DNA of 64,000 nt from Bacteroidia bacterium (GCA_030430845.1 JAUIKE010000010.1:20896-84895); one strand, 5' to 3'; shown: positions 1-8,506, counted from the first letter of the stretch. Notes: a model not told the origin generated them from the letters alone. Numbers and translations: made by a program.

Positions 1-1048
1 TATAATATTGCAGACTTTGAAGAATCCAGGCTGTGGAGCATTGCTGATTGACGCTTACAGAGCCCGCTTTGGGCAACAAAGAAAAGTTAATCTGCCCCTG
101 TTCATTCTTTTTATCATTCTTCATCAGAGTCAGGTAATCGTCGAAATGCCGCAGGTCAATAGGGTGGTGGTCATAAATTCCGAGTAAATACCGGCTGATT
201 TGGGCGACCTCTTCCTGTGGCAGCTGGCATTGTAAGAAGGAGAGAAAAGTTTCACAAACCATACCGATGGCAATGGCTTCTCCGTGTAAAAGCGGATGAT
301 CAGAATTGAGCGCTACGCCCTCCACGGCATGCCCGATGGTGTGGCCAAAGTTGAGTGCTTTGCGCAGGCCCTTTTCGCGCGGGTCTTTTTCTACGAAATG
401 CTGCTTGATCTTTAATGAGGGAACCAGCAGCGAAGCCCAGTCTATATCTTCCAGTTTTTTATACTGGCGCAAGCTTTCCCATTGAGCCGGATCATGAATA
501 AGGCTGTGTTTAATGACCTCGGCATAGCCCGAGCGCAATTCTCTGGCTGGTAGTGTTTTATAAAAAACAGGGTCAATAAAAACGGCTTCCGGGTTGTTAA
601 AAACTCCGATTCCGTTTTTTATATCTAAAAAGTCGATACCCAGCTTGCCACCTACAGAGGCATCTACCTGTGATAAAAGGGTGGTTGGGATCTGTATAAA
701 AGACATGCCTCTTTTGAAAGTGCTGGCACAGAAACCACCCATATCTCCAATAACACCTCCCCCCAGATTGATCATTACGGCTTTGCGGCCCGCACCGAGC
801 TGGAATAGGGACGACCAGATGTGCTGACAGCTATTTAGATTTTTGTGCTGCTCCCCGGCAGGCACTCGGATCAGCTCGAAGGAAAGCTCGGGTAGTGCTG
901 CCTGGAAAACGGGCAGGCAGTGTGTGGCTGTATGGTCGTCGACCAGCACGATGGTCTGCTCAAACTGCCTGGTTTCTAAAAAAAGCTTCAGTTCAGGCCA
1001 TATGTTGCCTACAAAAATAGTGTAGTCGTGTACTTGGATTTTTTCCAT
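1..1048 (-). CDS. aroB: 3-dehydroquinate synthase, C-terminus cut by window edge
   Basis: Second step of the shikimate pathway: converts DAHP to 3-dehydroquinate in the cytoplasm, using NAD and a divalent metal. Translating the minus strand from the ATG at 1048 gives 349 uninterrupted codons and the frame is still open at base 1; the family is about 360 residues, so only a few are missing. Visible motifs are GGGVIGD near residue 96 (NAD loop), PTTLLSQVDASVGGK near 121, SGYAEVIKH near 174 and a later NFGHTIGHA and HGEAIAIG, which carry the metal-binding Glu/His residues. aroA lies 3.5 kb away, so the two shikimate genes are close but not in one operon. A family A palindromic element sits 22 bp upstream of the start and must lie in or next to the leader. 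Confidence 0.95.
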   Translation of the reverse strand, partial: MEKIQVHDYTIFVGNIWPELKLFLETRQFEQTIVLVDDHTATHCLPVFQAALPELSFELIRVPAGEQHKNLNSCQHIWSSLFQLGAGRKAVMINLGGGVIGDMGGFCASTFKRGMSFIQIPTTLLSQVDASVGGKLGIDFLDIKNGIGVFNNPEAVFIDPVFYKTLPARELRSGYAEVIKHSLIHDPAQWESLRQYKKLEDIDWASLLVPSLKIKQHFVEKDPREKGLRKALNFGHTIGHAVEGVALNSDHPLLHGEAIAIGMVCETFLSFLQCQLPQEEVAQISRYLLGIYDHHPIDLRHFDDYLTLMKNDKKNEQGQINFSLLPKAGSVSVNQQCSTAWILQSLQYY

Positions 1049-1070
1049 GATTTTGGCTTTTTGCTAGACG

Positions 1071-1188
1071 CCCCATAGAATTTTTTTAAGAGGTGTTTTT
1101 AATGAAAAACTTCGTTTTTCATTAAAAACACCTCTTAAAGGAATATTATTGGTTGGCGAATCCGCCTGAGGTGGATGAGACAGCCTCC
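1071..1188 (-). repeat. family A multi-hairpin element, copy 1 (right end lost)
   Basis: Read on the minus strand it starts with GGAGGCTGTCTCATCC, passes an ACCAATAATATTCC box, a perfect 25-bp-stem hairpin (1086-1138) and ends with AAATTCTATGGGGC. The other four copies have the same order. The expected right-hand terminal inverted repeat (ATGAGACAGCCCC) is missing, so this copy is truncated where it meets the aroB leader. A degenerate TCCGCCTnAGGCGGA palindrome lies inside at 1161-1175. The rest of the 409-bp gap to the next gene is AT-rich with one promoter-like stretch. Confidence 0.75.
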
Positions 1189-1355
1189 TTAAACCAATTT
1201 GCAGCAAAGCTACATCAAAATGGCTGAATGTAGAAACCTTTACAAAATAGGATCGTATAAAATAATTGATAAAGAGCTAACGGAGGAAAACTACATCAAT
1301 TGTATCCTCTCTGAATTACTATTAATACCGAACTCATTTCGTTGAAAAAAGAGGT

Positions 1356-1385
1356 TTTGAATATTTAAAAAAAATATTATTTTTG
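1356..1385 (+). promoter_or_regulatory. candidate Bacteroidota promoter for the 1524 gene
   Basis: TTTG at 1356-1359, an 18-base spacer and TATTTTTG at 1378-1385 match the -33 TTTG / -7 TAnnTTTG consensus. Transcription would start near 1392, upstream of the small gene pair at 1524-1918. The area is very AT-rich, so a chance match is possible. Confidence 0.45.
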
Positions 1386-1523
1386 TTGGAAACCGCTTTT
1401 TGCACCCACCGTAACACCAGATATTCATACCTGTAAAACTAGGTAGATGTATACACAGTGATGTGTATGCCCTTCAGTCGTATTAGATATTACTCTCAAA
1501 CGAACATTTACAATTTACAACCA

Positions 1524-1853
1524 ATGTCTAGAAACGCATACGGCATGAGTGAGAAGTTTTTCAAAGTAGATGGACCAAGTCTATCCAAGACCAAATCCTT
1601 CACACTGGAATTTAAAGCTACATTTAAGAAAAAGGGAATTCTATTAATTGACGTATTGGACGACCTGGGGAGGTCTCGTCATCAGAAAAAACTGACGGTC
1701 AGCCCCGGCTCTGCAACCTATTCCCTTGATGTCTCCAAATTCAAAGCCGGTAAGTATAATGCCTGGCTAAGTTTTGGGGGACAAACGATTATTAAACCGA
1801 TTACTATCGCTCCAAAACCGAAATCATTAACATGGAAGATGCTATTCTCATGA
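1524..1853 (+). CDS. hypothetical protein, single beta-rich domain
   Basis: Not recognised. From the ATG at 1524 it is 109 residues, starting MSRNAYGMSEKFF. The frame is open further up (GTG at 1458, ATGs at 1461 and 1467), but that extension is low-complexity and unlike a normal N-terminus. The body alternates hydrophobic and polar residues (SFTLEFKATF, GILLIDVLDDLG, ATYSLDVSKF, YNAWLSFGG), as expected for a small beta-sandwich such as the Ig-like domains of exported Bacteroidota proteins, yet no signal peptide is visible. Its stop overlaps, as ATGA, the start of a 22-codon reading frame. It converges on the monooxygenase-fold gene at 1921 with almost no gap. Function unknown; moderate confidence that it is a gene at all. 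Confidence 0.5.
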   Translation: MSRNAYGMSEKFFKVDGPSLSKTKSFTLEFKATFKKKGILLIDVLDDLGRSRHQKKLTVSPGSATYSLDVSKFKAGKYNAWLSFGGQTIIKPITIAPKPKSLTWKMLFS

Positions 1854-1918
1854 TCATTCTTTTTGCTGGTACCATAGCATTAAACTGGGAAACTTTTAAA
1901 AAAGGTGAATCGTCATAA
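1850..1918 (+). CDS. possible 22-residue membrane peptide
   Basis: Its ATG overlaps the preceding stop by four bases, the arrangement of translationally coupled genes. The peptide reads MIILFAGTIALNWETFKKGE plus two serines: a short hydrophobic stretch followed by a WxxFKxG tail, a pattern I associate with small Bacteroidota membrane proteins. It could instead be the displaced end of the upstream frame after a frameshift. It ends two bases from the stop of the opposite gene. Too short to be sure. Confidence 0.25.
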   Translation: MIILFAGTIALNWETFKKGESS

Positions 1919-1920
1919 AG

Positions 1921-2208
1921 TCATTCCACTTGGGTCACACTCCACGCTTGCGGTTTATCTGAAAAAAGCTTTTTAGTGCGGCTCCAGGTGGATTTAAATA
2001 AATCCGACGACCTGTAAGTATCCAGATCTTCTGGACTATCCCAAAAACTATAGGTAAAAAATATATTTTCAGGAGCCTCGTTTCTGAGCAGTTCGAGGTG
2101 TTGGCAGCCTGGAAAGCTTCTTATCTTATTTTTACTTTCATCAAAAATAGTCAGGAAAGTGCTTACTTCCTCTTCTCTGAAAGTTAGTTTCACGATTCTT
2201 TTGATCAT
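1921..2208 (-). CDS. antibiotic biosynthesis monooxygenase (ABM) fold protein
   Basis: 95 residues, the usual length of a single dimeric alpha/beta barrel ABM domain. Visible signatures are the N-terminal beta strand RIVKLTFREEEVSTFLTIF, the FPGCQHLELLRNE turn-strand and the FFTYSFWDSPEDLDTYRSSD segment, where the family has its conserved Trp and the helix that follows it. Relatives include YgiN-like quinol monooxygenases and haem-degrading enzymes, but the substrate cannot be read from sequence. It lies 28 bp downstream of the SAM hydroxide adenosyltransferase gene on the same strand and is probably cotranscribed with it. Confidence 0.8.
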   Translation of the reverse strand: MIKRIVKLTFREEEVSTFLTIFDESKNKIRSFPGCQHLELLRNEAPENIFFTYSFWDSPEDLDTYRSSDLFKSTWSRTKKLFSDKPQAWSVTQVE

Positions 2209-2236
2209 CCTTAATATTTAATGTGCAGGTAAAATA

Positions 2237-3007
2237 CTACTCAAAACTGATATGCACCGCATCTTCCATATTCAAGCCAAGCAAACTACTTGCCTTACCC
2301 ATGTTGATCGCAATTTCCAGATAGCCAGATGAGTTAAAGCGGCAAAGAGGCTCACCTACCGGAACTTCGTGGTAATGCCCGCAAATTTTACTGATCGGAT
2401 CATGGCGTTTGAAGTAGACGTTAAAGTCTCGGTTTACGGCCACTTGTTCAAACAAAACCTCCGAAATATTGACAATTACATTCTCAAACCGGTCGATGTA
2501 TATAACAGATCCTCTGATCTCATTTTTTGTAATCACAGGCTGGAAGGTAATACGTTGAACCACGTCTTTAACTTTGGGCCCCAGTGTTTTGAGTGCTGAA
2601 TCAGACAGGAGCTTTTTCACCGCCTGCCCGAATACTTCTTTCAGCGGCAGATGTTGTCCGGTTTTAGAAGGTAAGCTGTATACAGGTCCATCAGGCCATT
2701 CCTCAAATACGAGGGAGAACAGTCCGTTGTCTGGGCCGACAAAGAAATGTCCTTTGTATTTAAAGATCAAAAAACGTTTTTTTTCGCCGTAATAATTTTT
2801 TACACTAATGAGGTGAATACTTCCCTGAGGGAAATTTTTCCAGGCGTTCTTAAAAATAAATGCTGCCTGAACTATATCGTGGCTTTCAATGTTATGGGTG
2901 ATGTCAACAATAGGGTATTCAAGCGTTTGACGAAGCAAATGCCCTTTGATGGCGGCCAGGTAATAGTCCTGCCATCCGAAGTCTGAGGTAATGGTAATGA
3001 CCGGCAT
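2237..3007 (-). CDS. S-adenosyl-L-methionine hydroxide adenosyltransferase family protein
   Basis: 256 residues, the DUF62/SAM hydrolase family related to bacterial fluorinases and chlorinases; non-halogenating members hydrolyse SAM to adenosine and methionine. The N-terminal TSDFGWQDYYLAAIKG block carries the conserved Asp and nucleotide-binding region, followed by VDITHNIESHDIVQAAFIF, FVGPDNGLFSLVF and, in the C-terminal domain, GSVIYIDRFENVIVNI. All are hallmarks of the family. Unusually for a metabolic enzyme it stands alone apart from the ABM-fold gene downstream. The gap to phoH (divergent) holds a promoter for phoH. Confidence 0.88.
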   Translation of the reverse strand: MPVITITSDFGWQDYYLAAIKGHLLRQTLEYPIVDITHNIESHDIVQAAFIFKNAWKNFPQGSIHLISVKNYYGEKKRFLIFKYKGHFFVGPDNGLFSLVFEEWPDGPVYSLPSKTGQHLPLKEVFGQAVKKLLSDSALKTLGPKVKDVVQRITFQPVITKNEIRGSVIYIDRFENVIVNISEVLFEQVAVNRDFNVYFKRHDPISKICGHYHEVPVGEPLCRFNSSGYLEIAINMGKASSLLGLNMEDAVHISFE

Positions 3008-3030
3008 AAATTAAATTATACGCTTTTACT

Positions 3031-3060
3031 TTTGCTATCGCTGCTAATATCTTAATTTTG
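3031..3060 (+). promoter_or_regulatory. candidate promoter of phoH
   Basis: TTTG at 3031-3034, an 18-base spacer and TAATTTTG at 3053-3060 match both Bacteroidota promoter boxes. The predicted 5' leader to the phoH start is about 105 bases. Confidence 0.55.
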
Positions 3061-3172
3061 GAATAGAAAAAAGTGCCAGGGCAAATTTAAATATAATTAG
3101 AGTCCATTATATTTTAAATTATTCAGGTGCTTGTTATAACATTTTAGTTTTTAACTATAAATATCAGCTGTA

Positions 3173-4168
3173 TTGAGTGAAATTATTTTGACGGTGGAGG
3201 GGATTGACCCTGTTGAGCTTTTTGGTCATAACAACAATAAATTAAATCTTCTTAGAAAAGCTTTTCCTGAAGTAACGATCACTTCCCGTGGCAGTAGCCT
3301 GAAATTGGCAGGCGAAAAAAAATATACACAAAAGGCAAAGTCCAGATTCGAGACGATGGTCAGAATTCTGAAGGAGCACAATGAATTGCCCGTTCAGATG
3401 GTAGAAGACATCCTCGGCGGAACCAATCCGTTTGAGAATAGACTGGGCAACGGTCAGGGCAATAAGATCATTCTGCATGGCCAGGGGGGAAAACCGATCA
3501 GGGCTAAAACGCGGAATCAGAAGATCTTGGTAGAAGCGATCAATAATAATGACGTCGTGTTCGCGGTAGGCCCGGCTGGTACCGGTAAAACCTACACGGC
3601 AGTCGCCATGGCTGTAAAGGCACTGAAAAATCGGGCCGTTAAAAAGATCATCATGACCAGGCCCGCTGTAGAAGCCGGAGAAAACCTGGGTTTTTTACCC
3701 GGTGACCTCAAAGAAAAGATCGATCCTTACTTGCGGCCGCTTTACGATGCCCTCGATGATATGATCCCGGCTGAAAAGCTGGAGCATTTTATGCAAAAAA
3801 GAACCATCGAGATAGCACCGCTGGCCTTTATGCGCGGACGAACGCTGGATAATGCTTTTATCATTCTGGACGAAGCTCAAAACTGCTCAACTATGCAGTT
3901 GAAGATGTTCCTCACCCGCCTTGGCCCCAGCGCTAAGTGTGTGATCACCGGTGATTTGTCGCAGGTTGACTTGCCTTATCACCATAAGTCTGGGCTTCGT
4001 AGAGCCATCAATATCCTGGGATCCCTCGAAGGAATCGAAACTGTAAGCTTAAGTGCGGATGATGTGGTGCGCCACCGGCTGGTAAAAGAAATTATAAACG
4101 CTTATGAAAAATCAGATGACCGACAACGCGCTAAGCGGGATAAATTCAGTAATGAAGAAGAGGAATAA
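3173..4168 (+). CDS. phoH: PhoH-like ATPase
   Basis: Cytoplasmic P-loop ATPase of the PhoH/YbeZ type, thought to act with YbeY and helicases in RNA processing. 331 residues. Residues 1-110 form the usual N-terminal KH-like region; Walker A GPAGTGKT is at 133-140, the MTRPAVEAGENLGFLPGDL block follows at about 161, and Walker B FIILDEAQN at 229-237. The start is TTG at 3173: reading upstream in frame meets a TAA at 3158 with no ATG or GTG between, so TTG is the only ordinary choice. The protein begins MSEIILTVEGIDP, normal for Bacteroidota PhoH. A small unknown gene follows 53 bp downstream. Confidence 0.92.
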   Translation: MSEIILTVEGIDPVELFGHNNNKLNLLRKAFPEVTITSRGSSLKLAGEKKYTQKAKSRFETMVRILKEHNELPVQMVEDILGGTNPFENRLGNGQGNKIILHGQGGKPIRAKTRNQKILVEAINNNDVVFAVGPAGTGKTYTAVAMAVKALKNRAVKKIIMTRPAVEAGENLGFLPGDLKEKIDPYLRPLYDALDDMIPAEKLEHFMQKRTIEIAPLAFMRGRTLDNAFIILDEAQNCSTMQLKMFLTRLGPSAKCVITGDLSQVDLPYHHKSGLRRAINILGSLEGIETVSLSADDVVRHRLVKEIINAYEKSDDRQRAKRDKFSNEEEE

Positions 4169-4221
4169 AGGACGAAGAATTGATGTCTATTGATACTGAT
4201 CACAAATAATGCATAAAAACT

Positions 4222-4446
4222 ATGGTTTACAAAATCAAAGTTAAAAAAGAAAAAACGGCAGCTTTTTATCAAATGCTGCAATCACTCAGAAATATGGGAA
4301 TCATCGACACCATTGAGATTCTGGATGATTCTTATTCCGGAGAGGACATGTCTGAGGAGTCCACTTTCCGAATAAAGGATAAGCACCAGGGAGCTAATAC
4401 TTTAGAAATGATGAAAAAGTATAGTGATCTGGTCGACCTGGATTAA
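4222..4446 (+). CDS. small hypothetical protein
   Basis: Not recognised. 74 residues: a basic N-terminal strand (MVYKIKVKKEKTAAFYQML), a helix, the strand GIIDTIEILDD, an acidic loop and a C-terminal helix ending SDLVDLD. The layout recalls small antitoxin-like or DUF2683-like proteins, but no toxin gene is adjacent. It lies between phoH and aroA. Its last codons and stop are inside the left arm of a perfect 67-base palindrome (4432-4498), which itself brings transcription to a close just before the aroA promoter. Confidence 0.6.
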   Translation: MVYKIKVKKEKTAAFYQMLQSLRNMGIIDTIEILDDSYSGEDMSEESTFRIKDKHQGANTLEMMKKYSDLVDLD

Positions 4447-4498
4447 AAAAAAGAGGGAATGCCGTCGGCATTCCCTCTTTTTTTTAATCCAGGTCGAC
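4432..4498. terminator. 33-bp-arm palindrome overlapping the end of the 4222 gene
   Basis: Perfect inverted repeat: arms 4432-4464 and 4466-4498 around one central base. The G/C-rich top (GAGGGAATGCCG) is flanked by A- and T-runs, so it can terminate in both directions. The left arm contains the last five codons and the TAA of the upstream gene; the right arm is their exact inverted copy. Confidence 0.85.
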
Positions 4499-4511
4499 TT
4501 GAATGTTTTGT

Positions 4512-4519
4512 TATCTTTG
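4512..4519 (+). promoter_or_regulatory. candidate -7 box of aroA
   Basis: TATCTTTG matches TAnnTTTG exactly and lies 41 bases before the aroA ATG. No clear TTTG is seen at -33; that region is the right arm of the preceding palindrome. The same octamer precedes the 3-hydroxyacyl-CoA dehydrogenase gene. Confidence 0.5.
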
Positions 4520-4559
4520 GCGCATTCAAAAGCCAATTCGGAAAAACCAAGCATTCATC

Positions 4560-5798
4560 ATGGAAAAGCTGACTTTAAAAAAACAGGATCGACAGATCAA
4601 GGGCACCATTGAATTAGCCGGCTCAAAAAGTATAGCCAACCGGGCGCTCATCATCAGAGCCCTCTGCAAAGATCATTTCCCGATTCATCGCATCGCTAAT
4701 GCCAACGATACTCAATTGATGCAGGCATTGATCGAATCAAAGTCGGAATTAAGAGATGCGGGTCCTGCGGGGACGACCTTTCGCTTTTTGACGGCTTACC
4801 TCAGCTTACAGGCAGGTTCTCAAATCCTGACCGGTACCGAAAGAATGAAGCAACGCCCGATCGGCTTGCTGGTGAACGCCCTGAAAAGCCTCGGAGCCGA
4901 TATCCAATACCTGGAAAAAGAAGGCTATCCTCCCTTAAAAATAAATGCACCTGGACAGGATTTTGGTCATAATAATAAGGTGAGCATACCTGCTGATACA
5001 AGCAGCCAGTATGTCTCTGCCCTTTTAATGATCGCTCCTACCTTACCTGACGGACTGGAGCTTAGCCTGGTTGGGGACATTGTATCCCGGCCCTACCTCG
5101 AAATGACTTTGAGCTTGATGAAATACTTCGGTATTAATTACAAATGGGTCGAACAAACCGTCGTGATCGAACCACAAGAGTATGTAGGTCGCCCCTTTAC
5201 CGTGGAGGCAGATTGGTCGGCCGCTTCTTATCATTATGCCCTGGCAGCCTTTGCGGACGAGGCAGACCTGCAGTTGAACGGTTTGTTTGAAAACAGTGTC
5301 CAGGGGGATGCCGTTCTGGCAGATATGATGACACATTTTGGGGTGCAGACGACTTTTAATGACGCAGGTGTTCGTTTAACAAAAAACGGGAAAGCTTCTT
5401 CTGACGCCTTTGAAAAAGATTTTCTCTATTGCCCGGACCTAGCCCAAACGCTGGCTGTCATTTGTGGTGGAACCGGAATAGCCGGCAGGTTTACGGGGCT
5501 ACAAACCCTCCGCATCAAAGAAACAGACCGGATAGCAGCCTTACAGACCGAATTAAAGAAAGTGGGAGTCGATTTTAATGAAGACCCGGATAACAAAGAT
5601 TGGTATTTGGTACAGGGAGAACTTAATTTTAAAAGCACCCCTTCCTTCGCAACCTATGAAGACCACCGGATGGCCATGGCTTTCGCGCCACTGGCTATGT
5701 TCCATAAAGTTGATATTGAGGAACCGGAGGTGGTAGGGAAGTCCTATCCGGATTTTTGGAAAGATCTTGGAATGTTGGGATTTGATGTTGCCCGCTGA
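4560..5798 (+). CDS. aroA: 3-phosphoshikimate 1-carboxyvinyltransferase (EPSP synthase)
   Basis: Sixth step of the shikimate pathway: joins phosphoenolpyruvate to shikimate 3-phosphate. 412 residues from the ATG at 4560; the frame is open further up, but that part has no homology-like features and overlaps the promoter. Seen: GSKSIANRALI (residues 21-31, substrate-binding Lys/Ser), AGTTFRFLTA (the glyphosate-site Gly-Thr region is degenerate compared with LGNAGT), SSQYVSALLM, the KETDRIAAL motif and YEDHRMAMAFA near the C-terminus. Slightly shorter than the 427-residue E. coli enzyme, as is common in Bacteroidota. Ends in a terminator hairpin and converges on the OmpA-like gene. Confidence 0.93.
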   Translation: MEKLTLKKQDRQIKGTIELAGSKSIANRALIIRALCKDHFPIHRIANANDTQLMQALIESKSELRDAGPAGTTFRFLTAYLSLQAGSQILTGTERMKQRPIGLLVNALKSLGADIQYLEKEGYPPLKINAPGQDFGHNNKVSIPADTSSQYVSALLMIAPTLPDGLELSLVGDIVSRPYLEMTLSLMKYFGINYKWVEQTVVIEPQEYVGRPFTVEADWSAASYHYALAAFADEADLQLNGLFENSVQGDAVLADMMTHFGVQTTFNDAGVRLTKNGKASSDAFEKDFLYCPDLAQTLAVICGGTGIAGRFTGLQTLRIKETDRIAALQTELKKVGVDFNEDPDNKDWYLVQGELNFKSTPSFATYEDHRMAMAFAPLAMFHKVDIEEPEVVGKSYPDFWKDLGMLGFDVAR

Positions 5799-5816
5799 TC
5801 GGCGGGCAACATCAAA
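5781..5816. terminator. aroA terminator palindrome
   Basis: 15-bp perfect stem (TTTGATGTTGCCCGC and its inverse) around a 6-base loop that holds the aroA TGA. A T-poor right flank makes it a weak intrinsic terminator on the plus strand. It also lies just beyond the stop of the convergent OmpA-like gene. Confidence 0.7.
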
Positions 5817-5820
5817 TAAT

Positions 5821-7068
5821 TTATCCGCTTATATCTAATATCTTGATTTCTACCCGTTGATTCTGTTCCCGGCCTTCTTTGGTATCATTCGTAGCGACGG
5901 GCTGCCGTTTTCCATATCCCTTAAACTGAAGGCGGTTTCTGGAGATCCCTTTTTCCACAAGGAAATTCACCACTGCTTCGGCCCGGTCATTGGAAAGCTT
6001 ATCGCAATACCAATCTGGTGGAAGGCCGTTGGTATGGCCACCGATTTCGACCACAAGGTCTCTGTTCACATTCAGGAATTCATAGATCTCATTTAAGATC
6101 TGGTTGGACTCATCTCGAATAACAGACTTATCTGCCTCGAAATACAGATTATCTACCTGAAGTTTTTGCCCTTTTTTAAGATCCGATCGTTTGATCTCTT
6201 TTGAAAACTTAATAGGTTCATCGGCTACTTCCTCAGGTTGTGGTGCAGGCGTGGTAGCCTTTTCCGGTGTATTCGGTTGAGGCTGGAAAGGTTCTGCTTT
6301 TTCCGGTGTTTTGTTTTCTGCTACCGGCGGGGTAGGAGGATTGGGAGCTGTGGTGACCTCTTCGGGCTCTTCAGCGGGTTCTTCCTCTATTAATTCTTCA
6401 TCACAAGGAATCGGTACAATGGCCGATGCCTTATCCAGGATAAGATTTCCGTTGTAAGGGAAGAGGGTAGGGGTTTTATAAAAAGCTTCAAAAATGATAT
6501 GGGTATAATCGTCAATGGGTTCGAATTTGAAATTAAACTCTATCCAACGTTCATTGATCACAAGATTGGTTTCTCCCATCATATACCTTTTATCACAATA
6601 ATCGAAGCCACCATATATCCGTAATTTTGCCGGAGTGATGTAATTAGCTTCTTTATTATCCTGACCTGGCAAACGGCTATAGCTGATGTAGAGATTGGAC
6701 CTGGCCAGAAATATCGAAAAGCTATAGCATTGTCCTTTTTTCAAAGGTGCACTTAAGCGTTGAGAAACAGCTTCCCAGGTATCATTGTCTCTTACTACCA
6801 TTCCCAGATAGGATTGGCCCTCCATAGGAGGCTTGACTACGCCGAACTGGCCGCTGGGCTGAATATCCGGGGGAGATTCACCGGCAAAACCACAGTCATA
6901 CCATCCCCGAGGCGGTTTACTATGTTGGGGTAGATCTTCAAAAGAGGAGTTGGTTAAAAAAATGGATCCTTCTCCTTCTTCCTGTGCAATAATATTACTG
7001 ATAGAAAATAAAAGGGCAAAGGATAAGGATGCAAAGAGGCGCCATCTCATATACGTAGCATTTTTCAT
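5821..7068 (-). CDS. OmpA-family outer-membrane/peptidoglycan-anchoring protein
   Basis: 415 residues from the ATG at 7068 (MKNATYMRW); the frame extends to 7131 but only this start, or the next ATG at 7050, places the hydrophobic LFASLSFALLFSISNIIAQ segment as a signal peptide. The exported N-terminal half looks like a carbohydrate-binding/Ig-like beta domain (SFEDLPQHSKPPRGWYDCG, FEAFYKTPTLFPYNGNLILD). A Pro/Glu/Thr-rich linker follows at about 240-310, then a C-terminal OmpA domain (LYFEADKSVIRDES, EIGGHTNG, LSNDRAEAVVNFL, GYGKRQPVATNDT, EQNQRVEIKIL), which binds peptidoglycan. The layout suits a cell-envelope anchor. Confidence 0.88.
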   Translation of the reverse strand: MKNATYMRWRLFASLSFALLFSISNIIAQEEGEGSIFLTNSSFEDLPQHSKPPRGWYDCGFAGESPPDIQPSGQFGVVKPPMEGQSYLGMVVRDNDTWEAVSQRLSAPLKKGQCYSFSIFLARSNLYISYSRLPGQDNKEANYITPAKLRIYGGFDYCDKRYMMGETNLVINERWIEFNFKFEPIDDYTHIIFEAFYKTPTLFPYNGNLILDKASAIVPIPCDEELIEEEPAEEPEEVTTAPNPPTPPVAENKTPEKAEPFQPQPNTPEKATTPAPQPEEVADEPIKFSKEIKRSDLKKGQKLQVDNLYFEADKSVIRDESNQILNEIYEFLNVNRDLVVEIGGHTNGLPPDWYCDKLSNDRAEAVVNFLVEKGISRNRLQFKGYGKRQPVATNDTKEGREQNQRVEIKILDISG

Positions 7069-7226
7069 GACTAGGAGTTTTAGAGCCCAAAACTCCATAA
7101 AATGTTTTCCCATTATTGTAAAATAAATCAATTGACTTTAAAAATAAAGGATTATATCCATATTAACGCTTCTTTAAACAAAAGATTGGATCAATAGGCA
7201 ATAGACATAGATAAGTTCGCAGGATT

Positions 7227-7291
7227 TTTAAATAGTAGGAGATAAAAAGCAACCGCCTCTGGCGGTTGCTTTTTATCTCCTACTATTTAAA
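7227..7291. terminator. 31-bp-stem palindrome at the end of the acyl-CoA dehydrogenase gene
   Basis: Perfect arms 7227-7257 and 7261-7291 around TCT. The GC-rich tip (GCAACCGCC) has A/T runs on both sides. The dehydrogenase stop (7283-7285, minus strand) and its last codon are inside the right arm; the left arm is their inverse copy. Confidence 0.85.
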
Positions 7292-8506
7292 GGCATTCAG
7301 GCCCGTTACATCCATTCCGGTGATCAGGAGGTGGATGTCATGTGTACCCTCATAGGTCAGCACGGTTTCCAGGTTCATCATATGGCGCATAACGGGGTAT
7401 TCATTCGTGATGCCCATACCTCCGTGGATCTGGCGGGCTTCACGGGCAATTTCAAGGGCCATATTCACATTATTCCTTTTGGCCATCGAAATTTGAGCAG
7501 GCGTAGCCTTTCCTTGATTGGCCAATGAACCTAGTCGCCAGACAAGTAATTGAGCTTTCGTGATTTCGGTGATCATTTCGGCCAGTTTTTTCTGGGTCAG
7601 TTGGAACTGACCGATGGGTTTGCCGAATTGCTCTCTTTCCAGGGAGTATCTCAAAGCAGAATCATAACAATCCATCGCAGCTCCGATGGCTCCCCAGGCA
7701 ATGCCATACCGGGCTTTGGATAAGCAGGAAAGGGGCCCTTTCAGCCCTTTTACATTGGGGAAAACATTCGCTTTGGGGACGCGTACATCCTCAAATACCA
7801 GCTCGCCTGTGATGGACGCACGCAGCGACCACTTGCCGTGAATTTCGGGAGCTGAAAAGCCGGGCATGTCTTTTTCAACGATCATCCCGCGGATCTTTCC
7901 TTCTTCGTCTTTGGCCCATACTACGGCAATATCAGCGACCGGAGAGTTGGTAATCCACATCTTGGCGCCGTTTAGGATGTAGGCATCTCCATCGTCTTTG
8001 ATATTGGTGACCATGCCTCCCGGGTTGGAGCCATGATCGGGTTCTGTCAGGCCAAAACAGCCGATAAACTCTCCACTACCTAGTTTGGGCAGATATTTTT
8101 TCTTTTGTTCCTCCGAGCCAAATTTAAAGATCGGGTACATAACAAGGGACCCCTGCACTGAAGCCATAGACCGAATGCCGGAGTCGCCGCGTTCTAATTC
8201 TTGCATGATGACTCCATAGGCCATCTCATCCATACCGCCGCCGCCGTATTCTACCGGTAAGCTGGGACCATAAGCTCCAATTTCGGCCAAGCCTTTATAG
8301 AGGTGCATCGGGCATTTCGCTTGCTCTGCATAGGACTCGATGATAGGGCTGACTTCTTGCTTCACCCAAGTACGTACAGCATCGCGAGCCAGTAAATGGT
8401 CTTCGCTTAATAATTCATCAATGTTATAATAATCATGTGCCTGGAAGCGATCTTCCTTGGCTCTTTTTTCAATTTTTATATCTACTCCATTGTTATCCGC
8501 CATCAT
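7283..8506 (-). CDS. gcdH: glutaryl-CoA dehydrogenase-type acyl-CoA dehydrogenase
   Basis: FAD enzyme that oxidises and decarboxylates glutaryl-CoA to crotonyl-CoA in lysine, tryptophan and aromatic breakdown. 407 residues. Acyl-CoA dehydrogenase landmarks in order: LPVEYGGGGMDEMAYG, FGLTEPDHGSNPGGM (FAD/substrate loop), LNGAKMWITNSP, WSLRASITGELVFEDVRVP and RQIHGGMGITNEYPV. The YEGTHDIH near residue 385 holds the catalytic Glu, and this motif together with the SLRAS block is characteristic of the glutaryl-CoA branch. Another start, three bases downstream, is equally possible. The partners needed to finish the route, 3-hydroxyacyl-CoA dehydrogenase and thiolase, lie elsewhere in the window, not adjacent. 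Confidence 0.88.
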   Translation of the reverse strand: MMADNNGVDIKIEKRAKEDRFQAHDYYNIDELLSEDHLLARDAVRTWVKQEVSPIIESYAEQAKCPMHLYKGLAEIGAYGPSLPVEYGGGGMDEMAYGVIMQELERGDSGIRSMASVQGSLVMYPIFKFGSEEQKKKYLPKLGSGEFIGCFGLTEPDHGSNPGGMVTNIKDDGDAYILNGAKMWITNSPVADIAVVWAKDEEGKIRGMIVEKDMPGFSAPEIHGKWSLRASITGELVFEDVRVPKANVFPNVKGLKGPLSCLSKARYGIAWGAIGAAMDCYDSALRYSLEREQFGKPIGQFQLTQKKLAEMITEITKAQLLVWRLGSLANQGKATPAQISMAKRNNVNMALEIAREARQIHGGMGITNEYPVMRHMMNLETVLTYEGTHDIHLLITGMDVTGLNAFK

